Assembly: GCA_016199985.1 (NCBI GenBank)
Contig: JACQFQ010000010.1
Span: 29,560-93,559, forward strand
Origin: Verrucomicrobiota bacterium
Lineage (GTDB): Bacteria; Verrucomicrobiota; Verrucomicrobiia; Limisphaerales; UBA11320
DNA: 64,000 bases
Direction: 5' to 3'
The position numbers were made by a program, and so were the translations under genes. Of this stretch, positions 8,528 through 17,602 are shown piece by piece (position 1 is the stretch's first letter; each line of letters opens with the position of its first letter). The notes under the pieces were generated by a model. That model did not search any database. It saw only the letters and a list, made by a program, of their open reading frames with translations, and had not been told where the DNA came from.

Positions 8528-11425
8528 ATGAACGCCTCCCTCCTCTCCGCGGCCTGCTGCTTCGTCCTCGCGACCGCCGTCGTTGCCGCCCCTCGCATCA
8601 CCCAGCAACCGTCGCCGCCCACGAACTCCGTGAGCGTTGGCGCGAGCCTCAGCGTTCGCGTCAGCGCGAGCACGACGAACCCTCCGATCCAATATCGCTG
8701 GCGGCTGAACGGCGCCGACCTGGCGGGCGCGACAAGCCCCGCCTTGACATTGACCAATGCCCAGCCATCCAGCGCGGGAGTCTACACAGTGGTGGTGAGC
8801 GACGGCGGCGGTTCTGTGGAGAGCAAGCCGTGGGTCGTCGATGTCGATCCGACGTTCACGAAGATCATGAGCAGCCCCGTCCTCCTGGCCGGAAAATCGA
8901 CGGCGGTGGCCTGGGGCGACGCCAACAACGACGGATGGATCGACCTGTTCGTCGCGGGCAACACCCACAACTTTTACACGAACAACGGGAATGGCGGGTT
9001 CACCCGCGTCAACACCGGGGGCATCGCCCTCGACGGCGGAGGCAATGGCGCTGTCTGGGGCGACTACGATAACGACGGCTTCCTGGATTTGTACGTCGCC
9101 AACGGCGGCAACAATTCCCTTTATCGCAACAAGGGGAACGGCTCATTCGTCACCGTGACAACGAACGGATTGGGCGACGCCTCCGGCAACCTGACCTTTG
9201 GCGCCTGGGCGGACTACGACCGGGACGGAGACCTCGACCTGTTCGTGGCCAGCGGCTTTTCCAAGGCGCCCAACTCTCTTTTTCACAACAACGGCGACGG
9301 AACCTTCACCCGCCTCGCCCAAAGCCCGCTGGTCGCCGACGAGCCGCAGTATTCGCAAGGGCCGGCCTGGGCGGACTACGACAACGACGGATGGCCCGAC
9401 CTGTTCGTCCCCAACGCCCGCGACTACTACAACGGAGGAACGCCCCAGCGCGCCTTCCTTTACCACAATCTGGGCAAGGGAAGATTTGAAAAGATCACCA
9501 ACAGCGTGGTGTCGACAACACTGGGCGGCTTCGCCTGCGGGGCCTGGGGCGACTACGACAACGACGGCTTCCTGGATCTTTTCGTGTGCGGATACGCGAA
9601 CGGCTCGTCGCCTCAGCGGCATTTCCTCTACCACAATCAGGGCGACGGCACGTTCACCGTCGTCACGAACGCGGGGAGCATTGTCACGGACACGGGCTAC
9701 GACCAGGGCTGCGCCTGGGCCGACTACGACAACGACGGTTTCCTCGACCTGTTCATCGCCAGCGGCGGGCCGGGAGCGTTCAAGGATTTTCTCTACCACA
9801 ACAACGGCGACGGCACGTTCACTCGCGTGACGCGCGGCAGCCTCGTCAACGACAACGGCGAAGGCGCCGGTTGCGCCTGGGCCGATTTCAACAGAGACGG
9901 GTTCCCCGATCTCTATGTCTCCAACTTCCAAAACCAAACGGACGAGGCGAACGCGCTCTACCTCAACAATGGGAACAGCAACGCGTGGCTGACGGTGAAG
10001 TGCGATGGGCGCGTATCGAACCGGTCGGGCATCGGCGCGAAAGTGCGGGTCAAGGCCACCATCGGCAATCGCGCGATGTGGCAAACGCGGGAGATCTCGG
10101 GCAGCGGCGGCTACATGAGCCAAAACAGCCTGGACGCTTCCTTCGGCCTGGGCGACGCGACAAACATTGATGTCGTCCGCGTCGAATGGCCCAGCAGCAT
10201 CGTGCAGGAGTGGCGCGACATCGCTCCGAAACGGTTCCTCACTCTCGTCGAGCCCGAGGCGCGAATCACCCCGGCAAGCCTGGAGGTTCAGGCCGGCTCG
10301 AGCGCCGAGTTCAGCGTGATGACAACCCTTCCCGATCCGATTCGTGTCCAGTGGCGATTCAACGACGTCGAGCTCCCTGGCGAGACCAACGCCACGCTCG
10401 TCATCCCCACCGCACAAACTCGGGACGCAGGGAGGTACAGCGCCGCCTTGTCGCAGCCCGGCACGAGCACCTCGTTCAATCTGCGGTCCGCGCTGTTGTC
10501 CGGCCCGGTCGTTATCGCGCAACAACCCCGCGGCCTCAACGTGCGACCCGGATCCAACGCCCTGTTCAGCGTTGTCGCCCGCGGCATCGGGCCCCTCGCC
10601 TATCAGTGGCGCAAGCAGGGCGCCGCCCTCCCGGATCAAACGAACGCGACCCTGTCCGTGCCTCACGCGCAGCCCGAGAACGCGGGCGGCTATGACGTCG
10701 TGGTCTCCAACAGCTACGGCCCGGTCGTCAGCGCGCCTGTTTCGCTCGGCATCCTCATCAATCCAGCGATCATCGCGCAGCCCGTCAGCCAATCGGCGGT
10801 CATCGGAGAAAGCGTCACCCTGAGCGTGGCCGTGACGGGGAGCCCCGCGCCGTTCACGTTCGAATGGCGGCGAGGCACCTCGCTTGTCTCGGTCCAGACC
10901 ACCAGCGAATCCATGAGCTTCCTGAGCTTGACCAACCTGCAGGCCAATCAGGCGGGCGTCTATCGTGTCCTGGTCAAGAACGCGGCGAACGCGAGCCCGG
11001 GCTTGACGAGCAGCAACGCCGTCGTGTCGGTGGCGGCGGACACGGACGGCGACGGCCTGCCGGACGACTGGGAGAACGCCTACGGCCTGGATCCGAGCCG
11101 CGCGGGCGACGGAGCGATCGACAGCGACGGCGACGGCGTGACCAACCACGACGAGTACATCGCGGGCACCGACCCCCGGGACGCGCAAAGCCGCCTTCGC
11201 CTCGAGAGCGGGGCTCGCAACGCGGCCAACGCCTCGTCCATCGGATTCGAGGCTTCGGCCAACCGCACCTACACGGTGGAGACGCGGAGTTCGCTGACAA
11301 CGGGATCCTGGACCCGGATGACCGACGTGACGGCGATGTCCTCGAATCGGTGGGTGGAGATCATCCGCCCCACGGAAACCGCGACGCAAGGATTCTACCG
11401 AGTGCTCACGCCACGGCGGCCGTAG
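8528..11425 (+). CDS. Secreted FG-GAP/VCBS-repeat, ASPIC/UnbV and Ig-like protein
   Basis: The start is taken at ATG 8528, three codons after a GTG at 8519, giving 965 residues. A signal peptide (MNASLLSAACCFVLATAVVAA) leads to an Ig-like domain (about 25-110). About seven VCBS/FG-GAP repeats follow, each marked by W-[GA]-D-x-[ND]-x-D-G-x-x-D-L calcium-binding loops (about 120-480). An ASPIC/UnbV domain comes next (GIGAKVRVKA, about 490-580), then three Ig-like domains (about 585-830). Near the C-terminus are two thrombospondin-3-like calcium loops (DTDGDGLPDDWE and DSDGDGVTNHDE) and a C-terminal beta domain. It should be an extracellular or surface calcium-binding protein. Its promoter region shares a motif with the upstream sigma gene, so it may be a target of that factor. 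Confidence 0.88.
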   Translation: MNASLLSAACCFVLATAVVAAPRITQQPSPPTNSVSVGASLSVRVSASTTNPPIQYRWRLNGADLAGATSPALTLTNAQPSSAGVYTVVVSDGGGSVESKPWVVDVDPTFTKIMSSPVLLAGKSTAVAWGDANNDGWIDLFVAGNTHNFYTNNGNGGFTRVNTGGIALDGGGNGAVWGDYDNDGFLDLYVANGGNNSLYRNKGNGSFVTVTTNGLGDASGNLTFGAWADYDRDGDLDLFVASGFSKAPNSLFHNNGDGTFTRLAQSPLVADEPQYSQGPAWADYDNDGWPDLFVPNARDYYNGGTPQRAFLYHNLGKGRFEKITNSVVSTTLGGFACGAWGDYDNDGFLDLFVCGYANGSSPQRHFLYHNQGDGTFTVVTNAGSIVTDTGYDQGCAWADYDNDGFLDLFIASGGPGAFKDFLYHNNGDGTFTRVTRGSLVNDNGEGAGCAWADFNRDGFPDLYVSNFQNQTDEANALYLNNGNSNAWLTVKCDGRVSNRSGIGAKVRVKATIGNRAMWQTREISGSGGYMSQNSLDASFGLGDATNIDVVRVEWPSSIVQEWRDIAPKRFLTLVEPEARITPASLEVQAGSSAEFSVMTTLPDPIRVQWRFNDVELPGETNATLVIPTAQTRDAGRYSAALSQPGTSTSFNLRSALLSGPVVIAQQPRGLNVRPGSNALFSVVARGIGPLAYQWRKQGAALPDQTNATLSVPHAQPENAGGYDVVVSNSYGPVVSAPVSLGILINPAIIAQPVSQSAVIGESVTLSVAVTGSPAPFTFEWRRGTSLVSVQTTSESMSFLSLTNLQANQAGVYRVLVKNAANASPGLTSSNAVVSVAADTDGDGLPDDWENAYGLDPSRAGDGAIDSDGDGVTNHDEYIAGTDPRDAQSRLRLESGARNAANASSIGFEASANRTYTVETRSSLTTGSWTRMTDVTAMSSNRWVEIIRPTETATQGFYRVLTPRRP

Positions 11426-11504
11426 CCGGCGCCAAGGGAAACGGTCGGAGCGACGCGCAGCGACATCCCCGGCGTTGATGTCCCTCTTCGCCGAGGCCTC
11501 TACT

Positions 11505-12974
11505 CTACATCAGGCCACGGATCGGCTCGGCGTCGTAGGCGCTTTGGGGGCGGCCCGCGGCGTCGCGCCAGACCATGTCGCGCGGAAGCCCAAGCGCGGA
11601 GTAGATCGTCGCCGCAAGATTCTCGGGTCGCTGCGGGGCCTCGGTCGGATACGCCCCAATCCGATCGGAGGCGCCAATCACGTTCCCGCCCTTCACGCCG
11701 CCTCCCGCCAAGAGAATCGATTGACAGGCCCCCCAGTGGTCCCGCCCCGGCAGCTTCACGCCCGGCAATGTCGAAATCTTCGGGGTTCGACCAAACTCGC
11801 TGCCCACCACGATCAGCGTCTCGTCCAGCAAGCCCGCCGCGCTCAAATCATCGATCAAGGCGCTGAGCGCGCGATCCAGCGGCGGCAGCAGATGATCCTT
11901 CAGGTTGGGGAAGGCCGCCTGATGAGTGTCCCAGGTTTCGTTGTTCCCCAGATTCACCTGCACCAGGCTGATCCCGACCTGCACCAGCTGTCTCGCCATC
12001 AGGAGCGACCATCCAAAGCTGTTGCGTCCGTAGCGATCCAGCCACTTCGCGTCCGCCTTGCTCAAATCGAACGCGTCATGCACGCGCCCATTGCTCAGCA
12101 GCGAGATCGCGGCCTCGCGGTAGCGATCGAACGCCGCGTCCTCGGCCAGATCGCCGTACGTCCGGCTCTGGCTCTCGAGATGATCGCGAAGCGAAACACG
12201 CTCGCGCACCCGATCCAGGCTCAGCCCTTCGGGCAGCGAGAGGTGCGGCGCCTGGAAAACCATTCGCGGATCTTCGACGCGTCCCTTCTCGTGATGGAAC
12301 AAATACTCCGGAAACGCGCCGTAGTGCTGCGGATGATGCGGGGACATCTCCAGAAACCAGGGATCATGCTGCCGGCCCATGACACCGCCAAACTGTCCGG
12401 GGATTGTGCGGCCCGTCATGTGGACCAGCTTCTCAGGCAGAACGATCGCGGGAGGAAGGTTGTTTCGCGAACGAAGCGCGGTGGACGCCACGGACGCCAT
12501 GCACGGCCAATCGGTGGGCTTCGGTTTCTCCGGATCGAACCCCACGGGCAAGTCGGATCGCCCCGTGAGCATCACGTGATGGCCGATCGAATGATCGTTG
12601 TAGGGATGAGTCAGGGAACGCACCAGCGCCCACTGATGGGAGCGTTGCGCGAGCAGCGGGAGATGCTCGCAAATCTGAATGCCAGGGGTGCGCGTCGCGA
12701 TGGGGCGGAACTCGCCGCGGATTTCTTCGGAGGCGTCGGGCTTCATGTCGAAGCTCTCGTGCTGCGCAAGTCCTCCCGAAAGAAAAACGTAGATGACAGA
12801 ACGGGCGCGCGAGCCCGGGGCGGCGGGCGAACCCTTCTCCGCCGCCATGGAACGCAAGCCCGCGAGGTGATTCATTCCCAATCCGAGCAGGCTGATGGCC
12901 CCCGCCTGGATAGCCGCGCGCCGGGACAGGCCCTGACGCCCGCGGCCGCGAGCCATTGGGAATAGGCCGTTCAT
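11505..12974 (-). CDS. DUF1501 family protein with Tat signal
   Basis: The open frame extends to 13328, but the likely start is ATG 12974. This gives 489 residues beginning MNGLFPM, shortly before the Tat-type motif LSRRAAIQAGAISLLG. The body matches DUF1501 proteins (sulfatase/alkaline-phosphatase-like fold) abundant in Planctomycetes and Verrucomicrobia. Visible markers are IYVFLSGGLAQHESFDMKP near the N-terminus, NDHSIGHHVMLTGR, and VGSEFGRTP followed by GRDHWG. In most genomes these genes sit beside a DUF1549/PSCyt1 partner; none is adjacent here. It is convergent with the FG-GAP gene and divergent from lptD. The family call is firm; the biochemical role is not established. Confidence 0.9.
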   Translation of the reverse strand: MNGLFPMARGRGRQGLSRRAAIQAGAISLLGLGMNHLAGLRSMAAEKGSPAAPGSRARSVIYVFLSGGLAQHESFDMKPDASEEIRGEFRPIATRTPGIQICEHLPLLAQRSHQWALVRSLTHPYNDHSIGHHVMLTGRSDLPVGFDPEKPKPTDWPCMASVASTALRSRNNLPPAIVLPEKLVHMTGRTIPGQFGGVMGRQHDPWFLEMSPHHPQHYGAFPEYLFHHEKGRVEDPRMVFQAPHLSLPEGLSLDRVRERVSLRDHLESQSRTYGDLAEDAAFDRYREAAISLLSNGRVHDAFDLSKADAKWLDRYGRNSFGWSLLMARQLVQVGISLVQVNLGNNETWDTHQAAFPNLKDHLLPPLDRALSALIDDLSAAGLLDETLIVVGSEFGRTPKISTLPGVKLPGRDHWGACQSILLAGGGVKGGNVIGASDRIGAYPTEAPQRPENLAATIYSALGLPRDMVWRDAAGRPQSAYDAEPIRGLM

Positions 12975-13299
12975 GCGAGTCCGAAAATGCCAAAGAGATC
13001 CCGGCCTGGCAACTCTGCGCCTGAGGAACCTTTGTGTCCTGTTTTCTGGATTCCAAGGTCGGCGAGGCCGCAAGATCAACCCGCGCCGGACACGGGGCCC
13101 TCGCCTCCGCGACATCTCCGGTCTCGACCGCGGCCCGCCTCCAAGGACGCGCGGACAAGCCGGCGGCATGCCTCGGGTTTGGAGGCAAAATCTCACTCGT
13201 CCTTCCCGCGCGGAACAACAGGAAAGTCCGCTGTCGCAACCCTCCGAAAGTTCTCTCTTCCCCCTTGAACCCGGTTTCTGTTTAGCTCGCGCCGCCTCC
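12975..13299. other. Divergent intergenic region between DUF1501 gene and lptD
   Basis: These 325 bases separate the DUF1501 start from the LptD start. Both reading frames extend through it only as uninterrupted GC-rich sequence (an Arg/Pro-rich translation with no domain). It must hold the promoters for both genes, but I see no convincing -10/-35 pair, operator or hairpin. Confidence 0.5.
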
Positions 13300-15480
13300 A
13301 TGAGGAACGCGCGAATTATATGCTTCATTCACGTCATCGCCCTGACGTTCTCGGGCCTGATGGCGCAGGAAACCAAGGAGCCCCAATTCAAGACCACCTC
13401 CGACAAGGCCAACGTTCGCTACGACCCGAACACCGGCGATCTCGTGGCCGAGGGCGGAGTGGAAGTGCGCTACCAGGACGGGATCCTCACCGCCGACTCC
13501 GCGACCTACAACAAGGCGACCGGACAGATCCACGCGGAGGGCCATGTCCGTATTGAGCGCGCCGGACAGGTCTGGATCGGCGACAAGATCGATTACAACC
13601 ACAAGAGCCACGCCCTCGCGGCGAATACCTTCCGAACGGGCCAGGCGCCGGTCTTCGCCCGCGGTGAATCCCTGACCTCGGACCCTGAGCGGAAAAGCTA
13701 TAGCGCGAACAACGCTTCGATCACCTCGGACGACTACGAAGACCCCGGCTTCCATGTCACCGCCCGCAAGATCACGATCGTTCCCGGCGAATACATCCGC
13801 GCCGAGCACGCGGCCGTCCGCATCGGAAATCTCCCCGTGTTCTTTCTGCCTGTCTGGAACCGCTCGCTGAAGGGGCATCGACAATATTGGGTCGAGGTTC
13901 CCGGGTTTCGAAGCCGATTCGGGCCCTACCTCCTTTCCAGCTACCACTATCGATTCAATGATCACGTTGAGGGGGCGCTGGACCTCGACGCGTATCAGAA
14001 ACGGGGATTCGGCTACGGCCCCGAGCTGAAGTACGACTACCCCGAGTTCGGCAAAGGCGAGGCGCGCTATTTCCGGATTCAGGATGACACGCCCGGCCTG
14101 GATCCTTCGTTGCGTCCGATACCGGACGAGCGTCAGCGCGCGTGGTTTGAGCACCAGACGCGGCTCGGCACGAACTTCACGCTGAAGATTGCGGCGAAGT
14201 ACCAGAGCGACCCGCAGGTCATTCGCGACTTCTTCGAGCATGAATACCGGCGCAACGTCCAGCCCGCCACCTACGCCGAGCTGGACAAATCGTGGAACAA
14301 CTGGAGCTTGAGCCTCCTGGCGCAGCCCAGGGTCAACAACTTCTTCGAAACGGTCGAGCGCCTCCCGGAGGCGAAGCTCACGGGGCTGCGACAGCAGATT
14401 GGCTCCACGCCATTTTTCTACGAGAGCGAAACCAGCGCCGGCTATCTGCGCCGTGTGTTTGGCGACGGCGTCACCCATGCCTACGGGGCCACGCGGGCCG
14501 ACACCTTCCACCAGATCCTCCTGCCCAAAACGCTCTTCAACTGGCTGAACGTCACCCCGCGCGTGGGGAGCCGGCTCACCTATTACAGCGAGGTGGATGG
14601 ATTCAACACCACGCTGAACGAGCGTCAGCGCTACGTCTTCAACACCGGCGCGGAAGTGTCCACGAAAGCCTCGCGCGTCTGGAACAACGCCGAGAACAGG
14701 TTTTTTGAGATCAACGGACTCCGGCACATCATCGAGCCCTCGCTCAACTATGTGTTCGTCCCCACCCCGTCGCGGGCGCCGCGCGAGCTCGCCCAGTTCG
14801 ACTATGAGATTCCAAGCCGACGCCTGCTGCCCATCGACTATCCGGACTACAACGCCATCGACTCCATCGACAGCCAGAATGTCCTGAGACTCGGGCTTCG
14901 AAACAAGCTCCAGACCAAGCGCAACGGACAGGTGGAGGACGTGGTGGCGTGGGCCCTGTACACGGACTGGCGGCTGCATCCGCGCGACGGCCAGGGCACG
15001 TTTTCCGACCTCTACTCCGACCTCGACATTGTGCCGTTCCACTGGCTCAGCCTGAGCTCGGAGCTGCGTTACGACCTGGACCAGGGGCACTGGAAGGAGG
15101 CCAACCACTTCGTCACCATCATTCCCAACAATGTGTGGAGCTTCTCCATCGGACATCGCTATTTCCGCGACGACCCCGCCTTCGGCGTCGACTCCGGCCA
15201 CAACCTGATCTCGACGCGGCTCTATTATCGCTTCAGCGAGAACTGGGGCTTTCGGACCACCCAGCATTTCGAGGCGCGCGATGGAAAGATGGAAGAGCAG
15301 GTGTATTCCCTGTACCGCGACTGGCGCAGCTGGACCAGCGTGCTGTCTTTTCGCGTGAGGGAAAGCCGCATCGGCGAGCCGACGGACTACACCGTCGCCG
15401 TCGTGTTCAATTTCAAGGCGTTTCCGCGCTACAAGCTCGGCGCGGATGTCAATCGACACACGGACTTCCTGGGCCACTGA
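13300..15480 (+). CDS. lptD: LPS-assembly outer-membrane protein LptD
   Basis: The frame is open from 12973, but the natural start is ATG 13300, which begins a signal peptide (MRNARIICFIHVIALTFSGLMAQ), giving 726 residues. Residues about 30-180 are the periplasmic OstA/LptA-like beta-jellyroll, with characteristic phrases such as YDPNTGDLVAEGGVEV and ADSATYN. The rest is the LptD beta barrel, with many alternating aromatic strands and ending in ...YKLGADVNRHTDFLGH. LptD with LptE inserts LPS into the outer leaflet, so this indicates an LPS-bearing outer membrane. It is followed by an esterase gene after 52 bases, with no other lpt gene beside it. Confidence 0.85.
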   Translation: MRNARIICFIHVIALTFSGLMAQETKEPQFKTTSDKANVRYDPNTGDLVAEGGVEVRYQDGILTADSATYNKATGQIHAEGHVRIERAGQVWIGDKIDYNHKSHALAANTFRTGQAPVFARGESLTSDPERKSYSANNASITSDDYEDPGFHVTARKITIVPGEYIRAEHAAVRIGNLPVFFLPVWNRSLKGHRQYWVEVPGFRSRFGPYLLSSYHYRFNDHVEGALDLDAYQKRGFGYGPELKYDYPEFGKGEARYFRIQDDTPGLDPSLRPIPDERQRAWFEHQTRLGTNFTLKIAAKYQSDPQVIRDFFEHEYRRNVQPATYAELDKSWNNWSLSLLAQPRVNNFFETVERLPEAKLTGLRQQIGSTPFFYESETSAGYLRRVFGDGVTHAYGATRADTFHQILLPKTLFNWLNVTPRVGSRLTYYSEVDGFNTTLNERQRYVFNTGAEVSTKASRVWNNAENRFFEINGLRHIIEPSLNYVFVPTPSRAPRELAQFDYEIPSRRLLPIDYPDYNAIDSIDSQNVLRLGLRNKLQTKRNGQVEDVVAWALYTDWRLHPRDGQGTFSDLYSDLDIVPFHWLSLSSELRYDLDQGHWKEANHFVTIIPNNVWSFSIGHRYFRDDPAFGVDSGHNLISTRLYYRFSENWGFRTTQHFEARDGKMEEQVYSLYRDWRSWTSVLSFRVRESRIGEPTDYTVAVVFNFKAFPRYKLGADVNRHTDFLGH

Positions 15481-15532
15481 CCCCGAACGCGCCGCCACCC
15501 AGAATCGAAACACAGAGAAACCCTCACACACC

Positions 15533-16387
15533 ATGCGACACGCGCTCCTTCTATTCCTCCTCGTCCGTTCCCTCGCGCAGGGCGCGGACGACTACGCGCC
15601 CGGCCCCGACTCCAAGCCCCAGCCCGGCGTGCCACAGGGCGTCATCACTCACGCCACGTGGAAGAGCAAGATCTTCCCCGAAACGACGCGCGATTATTGG
15701 GTCTATGCGCCGAGTCAATACGAGGCCGGCAAACCCGCCGCCGTGATGGTTTTCCAGGACGGCAAGAGCTACATGGACACGAACGGCTCCTTCCGCGCGC
15801 CCATCGTGTTCGACAATCTCATTCATAAGAAAGAGATGCCGGTGACCATCGCTATTTTCATCAACCCCGGCGAGGTCCCGGCGGCGGCCCCGGACCAAAA
15901 GCCACGAAGCAACCGAAGCTTCGAATACGACTCATTGGGAAACCAGTACGCGCGCTTTCTGCTGGAGGAAATCCTCCCCGAGGTCGGGAAGCAATACACG
16001 CTCACGCAGGATCCCGCCCTGCGGGCGATCTGCGGGATCAGTTCCGGCGGCATCTGCGCCTGGACCGTCGCGTGGGAACGCCCGGACCAATTCTCGAAGG
16101 TGATCAGCCATGTGGGCAGCTTCACGAACATCCGAGGCGGCCATGTCTATCCGGCGCTGATCCGCAAGACCGAGCGCAAAGCCATCCGGGTTCATCTGCA
16201 GGACGGAACCAGGGACCTCGACAATCTGTTCGGCAACTGGCCCCTGGCGAACCAGGAGATGGCGGCGGCGCTGAAGTTCGCCGGCTACGACTACAAGTTC
16301 GAGCTCGGCGATGGCGGCCACAACGGCAAACACGGCGGAGCGATCCTGCCCGACGCCCTGCGCTGGCTCTGGCGCGAAACACCCTAA
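15533..16387 (+). CDS. Secreted alpha/beta-hydrolase esterase (PF00756-like)
   Basis: The start is taken at ATG 15533, giving 284 residues with a short signal peptide (MRHALLLFLLVRSLAQGADD). The fold is that of the putative esterase family (enterochelin esterase/feruloyl esterase-like): YWVYAPSQY and VMVFQDGKSYM early, the nucleophile elbow G-I-S-S-G-G near residue 168, and a late His in DGGHNGKHG that probably completes the triad. It would hydrolyse an ester outside the cytoplasm; the substrate cannot be read from sequence. The following SMP-30-like gene starts 19 bases after the stop, so the two are probably an operon. Confidence 0.85.
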   Translation: MRHALLLFLLVRSLAQGADDYAPGPDSKPQPGVPQGVITHATWKSKIFPETTRDYWVYAPSQYEAGKPAAVMVFQDGKSYMDTNGSFRAPIVFDNLIHKKEMPVTIAIFINPGEVPAAAPDQKPRSNRSFEYDSLGNQYARFLLEEILPEVGKQYTLTQDPALRAICGISSGGICAWTVAWERPDQFSKVISHVGSFTNIRGGHVYPALIRKTERKAIRVHLQDGTRDLDNLFGNWPLANQEMAAALKFAGYDYKFELGDGGHNGKHGGAILPDALRWLWRETP

Positions 16388-16406
16388 CCTCAACCCCGCT
16401 TCCACC

Positions 16407-17321
16407 ATGCGCCTCCTTCCGCTCCATATCCGAATTCGCGCGCTGCTGGCCTCCCTGCTGGGAATCGCCGCCAGCGTGATCACCGCCTCGTGCCAGAACC
16501 TGCGAGGCGACGAAGCCCTGTCAAAGATTCTGGAGGAGGGCGAGGATTGGAAGCTCGTGGCCTCCGGCTACAAGTTCACCGACGCCGCCTGCGCCGACGC
16601 CGCCGGACGCTTCTACTTCTCCGACGTCTCGGCCGGAGACGGCATCCACCAGGTGGATCTTGAGGGCGGCGTCAGCACGCTGGTCCCCAACGCGCCAAAG
16701 CTCAGCGGAATGAAGTTCGGACCCGACGGACGCCTCTATGCCTGCGCGCAGAGCCCGAAGAAGCAGATCGTGGCCTTTGTCCTGCCAGCGGGAACGATGA
16801 CGGTCCTCGCCGACGATGTGCAGCCCAACGACCTTGTCGTCACGAAGAAGGGTTATGTGTATTTCACGGAAACCGGCAAAGGCCAGGTCACTGTCATCAC
16901 GCCCCAGGGCGTCGTGCGACTCGCCGCGAAGGGAATCACCGCGCCCAACGGAATCGGGCTCTCGCCGGACCATGGAACGCTGGCGGTCTCCGAGTACACG
17001 GGAAGCAATGTGTGGGCGTATCGGATTGACGCCGATGGCGCGCTCAGCGGCGGCGAGCGTTACATGCAGCTGCAAACGCCGGCGGGCGCCGCGCGCAGCG
17101 AAGGCGACGGCATGACCGTCGACGCGGACGGACGCTACTACGTCACCTCGGCCCTCGGGATCCAGATGTTCGATGCGACAGGGCGTCTGAGCGGAATCAT
17201 TTCCCGCCCCCAGGCCAAAGGCACGGTCAGCTGCGCGTTCGCCGGAAAGGACTTCGCCTATCTTTACGCGTGTTCCTCGGACAAAGTGTTCCGCCGTAAG
17301 CTGAAAGTTCGTGGAAGATAG
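16407..17321 (+). CDS. Exported SMP-30/gluconolactonase-like beta-propeller
   Basis: Starting at ATG 16407 gives 304 residues. The N-terminal segment ends in VITASC, which could be a lipoprotein signal, although the lipobox is not ideal. The rest matches the SMP-30/gluconolactonase/LRE family of six-bladed propellers: TDAACADAAGRFYFSD, GMKFGPDGRLYAC, NDLVVTKKGYVYFTET, APNGIGLSPDHGTLAVSE and GDGMTVDADGRYYVTS. Family members bind a divalent metal and hydrolyse lactones or related esters. It lies directly downstream of the esterase, which suggests linked extracellular hydrolysis of sugar or lactone esters (inference). Confidence 0.87.
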   Translation: MRLLPLHIRIRALLASLLGIAASVITASCQNLRGDEALSKILEEGEDWKLVASGYKFTDAACADAAGRFYFSDVSAGDGIHQVDLEGGVSTLVPNAPKLSGMKFGPDGRLYACAQSPKKQIVAFVLPAGTMTVLADDVQPNDLVVTKKGYVYFTETGKGQVTVITPQGVVRLAAKGITAPNGIGLSPDHGTLAVSEYTGSNVWAYRIDADGALSGGERYMQLQTPAGAARSEGDGMTVDADGRYYVTSALGIQMFDATGRLSGIISRPQAKGTVSCAFAGKDFAYLYACSSDKVFRRKLKVRGR

Positions 17322-17602
17322 CGCGCGCGGTCGTGAGACCTGCTTTCTCCCCCTTACGTGCGCTTGCCCCAACGGGTATTCCACCCGATGAGGCGTGTTC
17401 CACCGCGGTCCCTTCAGATTTTACCTGTTTGAACGCGCGGCGATTCTGCTTCATAAGAGCTCGCGCGATATGAACCTAGGGTCTTGTTTGAGCATATGCG
17501 GCGTGAGCGTCCTATCCTCGCGGCGCGTCCGTGAACGCTGGGAGACTTCCCTCGGTTCTCCGCCGCTCGCCCCGTCCTCCGCTTCCATCTGACCGCCGCA
17601 TC

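Noticed and set aside
8528..11425. Integrin-like adhesin or polymorphic toxin reading of the FG-GAP protein
   Set aside because: The repeats, ASPIC and Ig-like domains support only a calcium-binding exoprotein; no toxin or adhesion module is visible.
13000..13299. N-terminal extension of LptD or of the DUF1501 protein through the shared intergenic DNA
   Set aside because: Both frames are open only because of high GC. The signal peptides begin at 13300 (plus) and just after 12974 (minus), and the extra sequence is Arg/Pro-rich without a domain.
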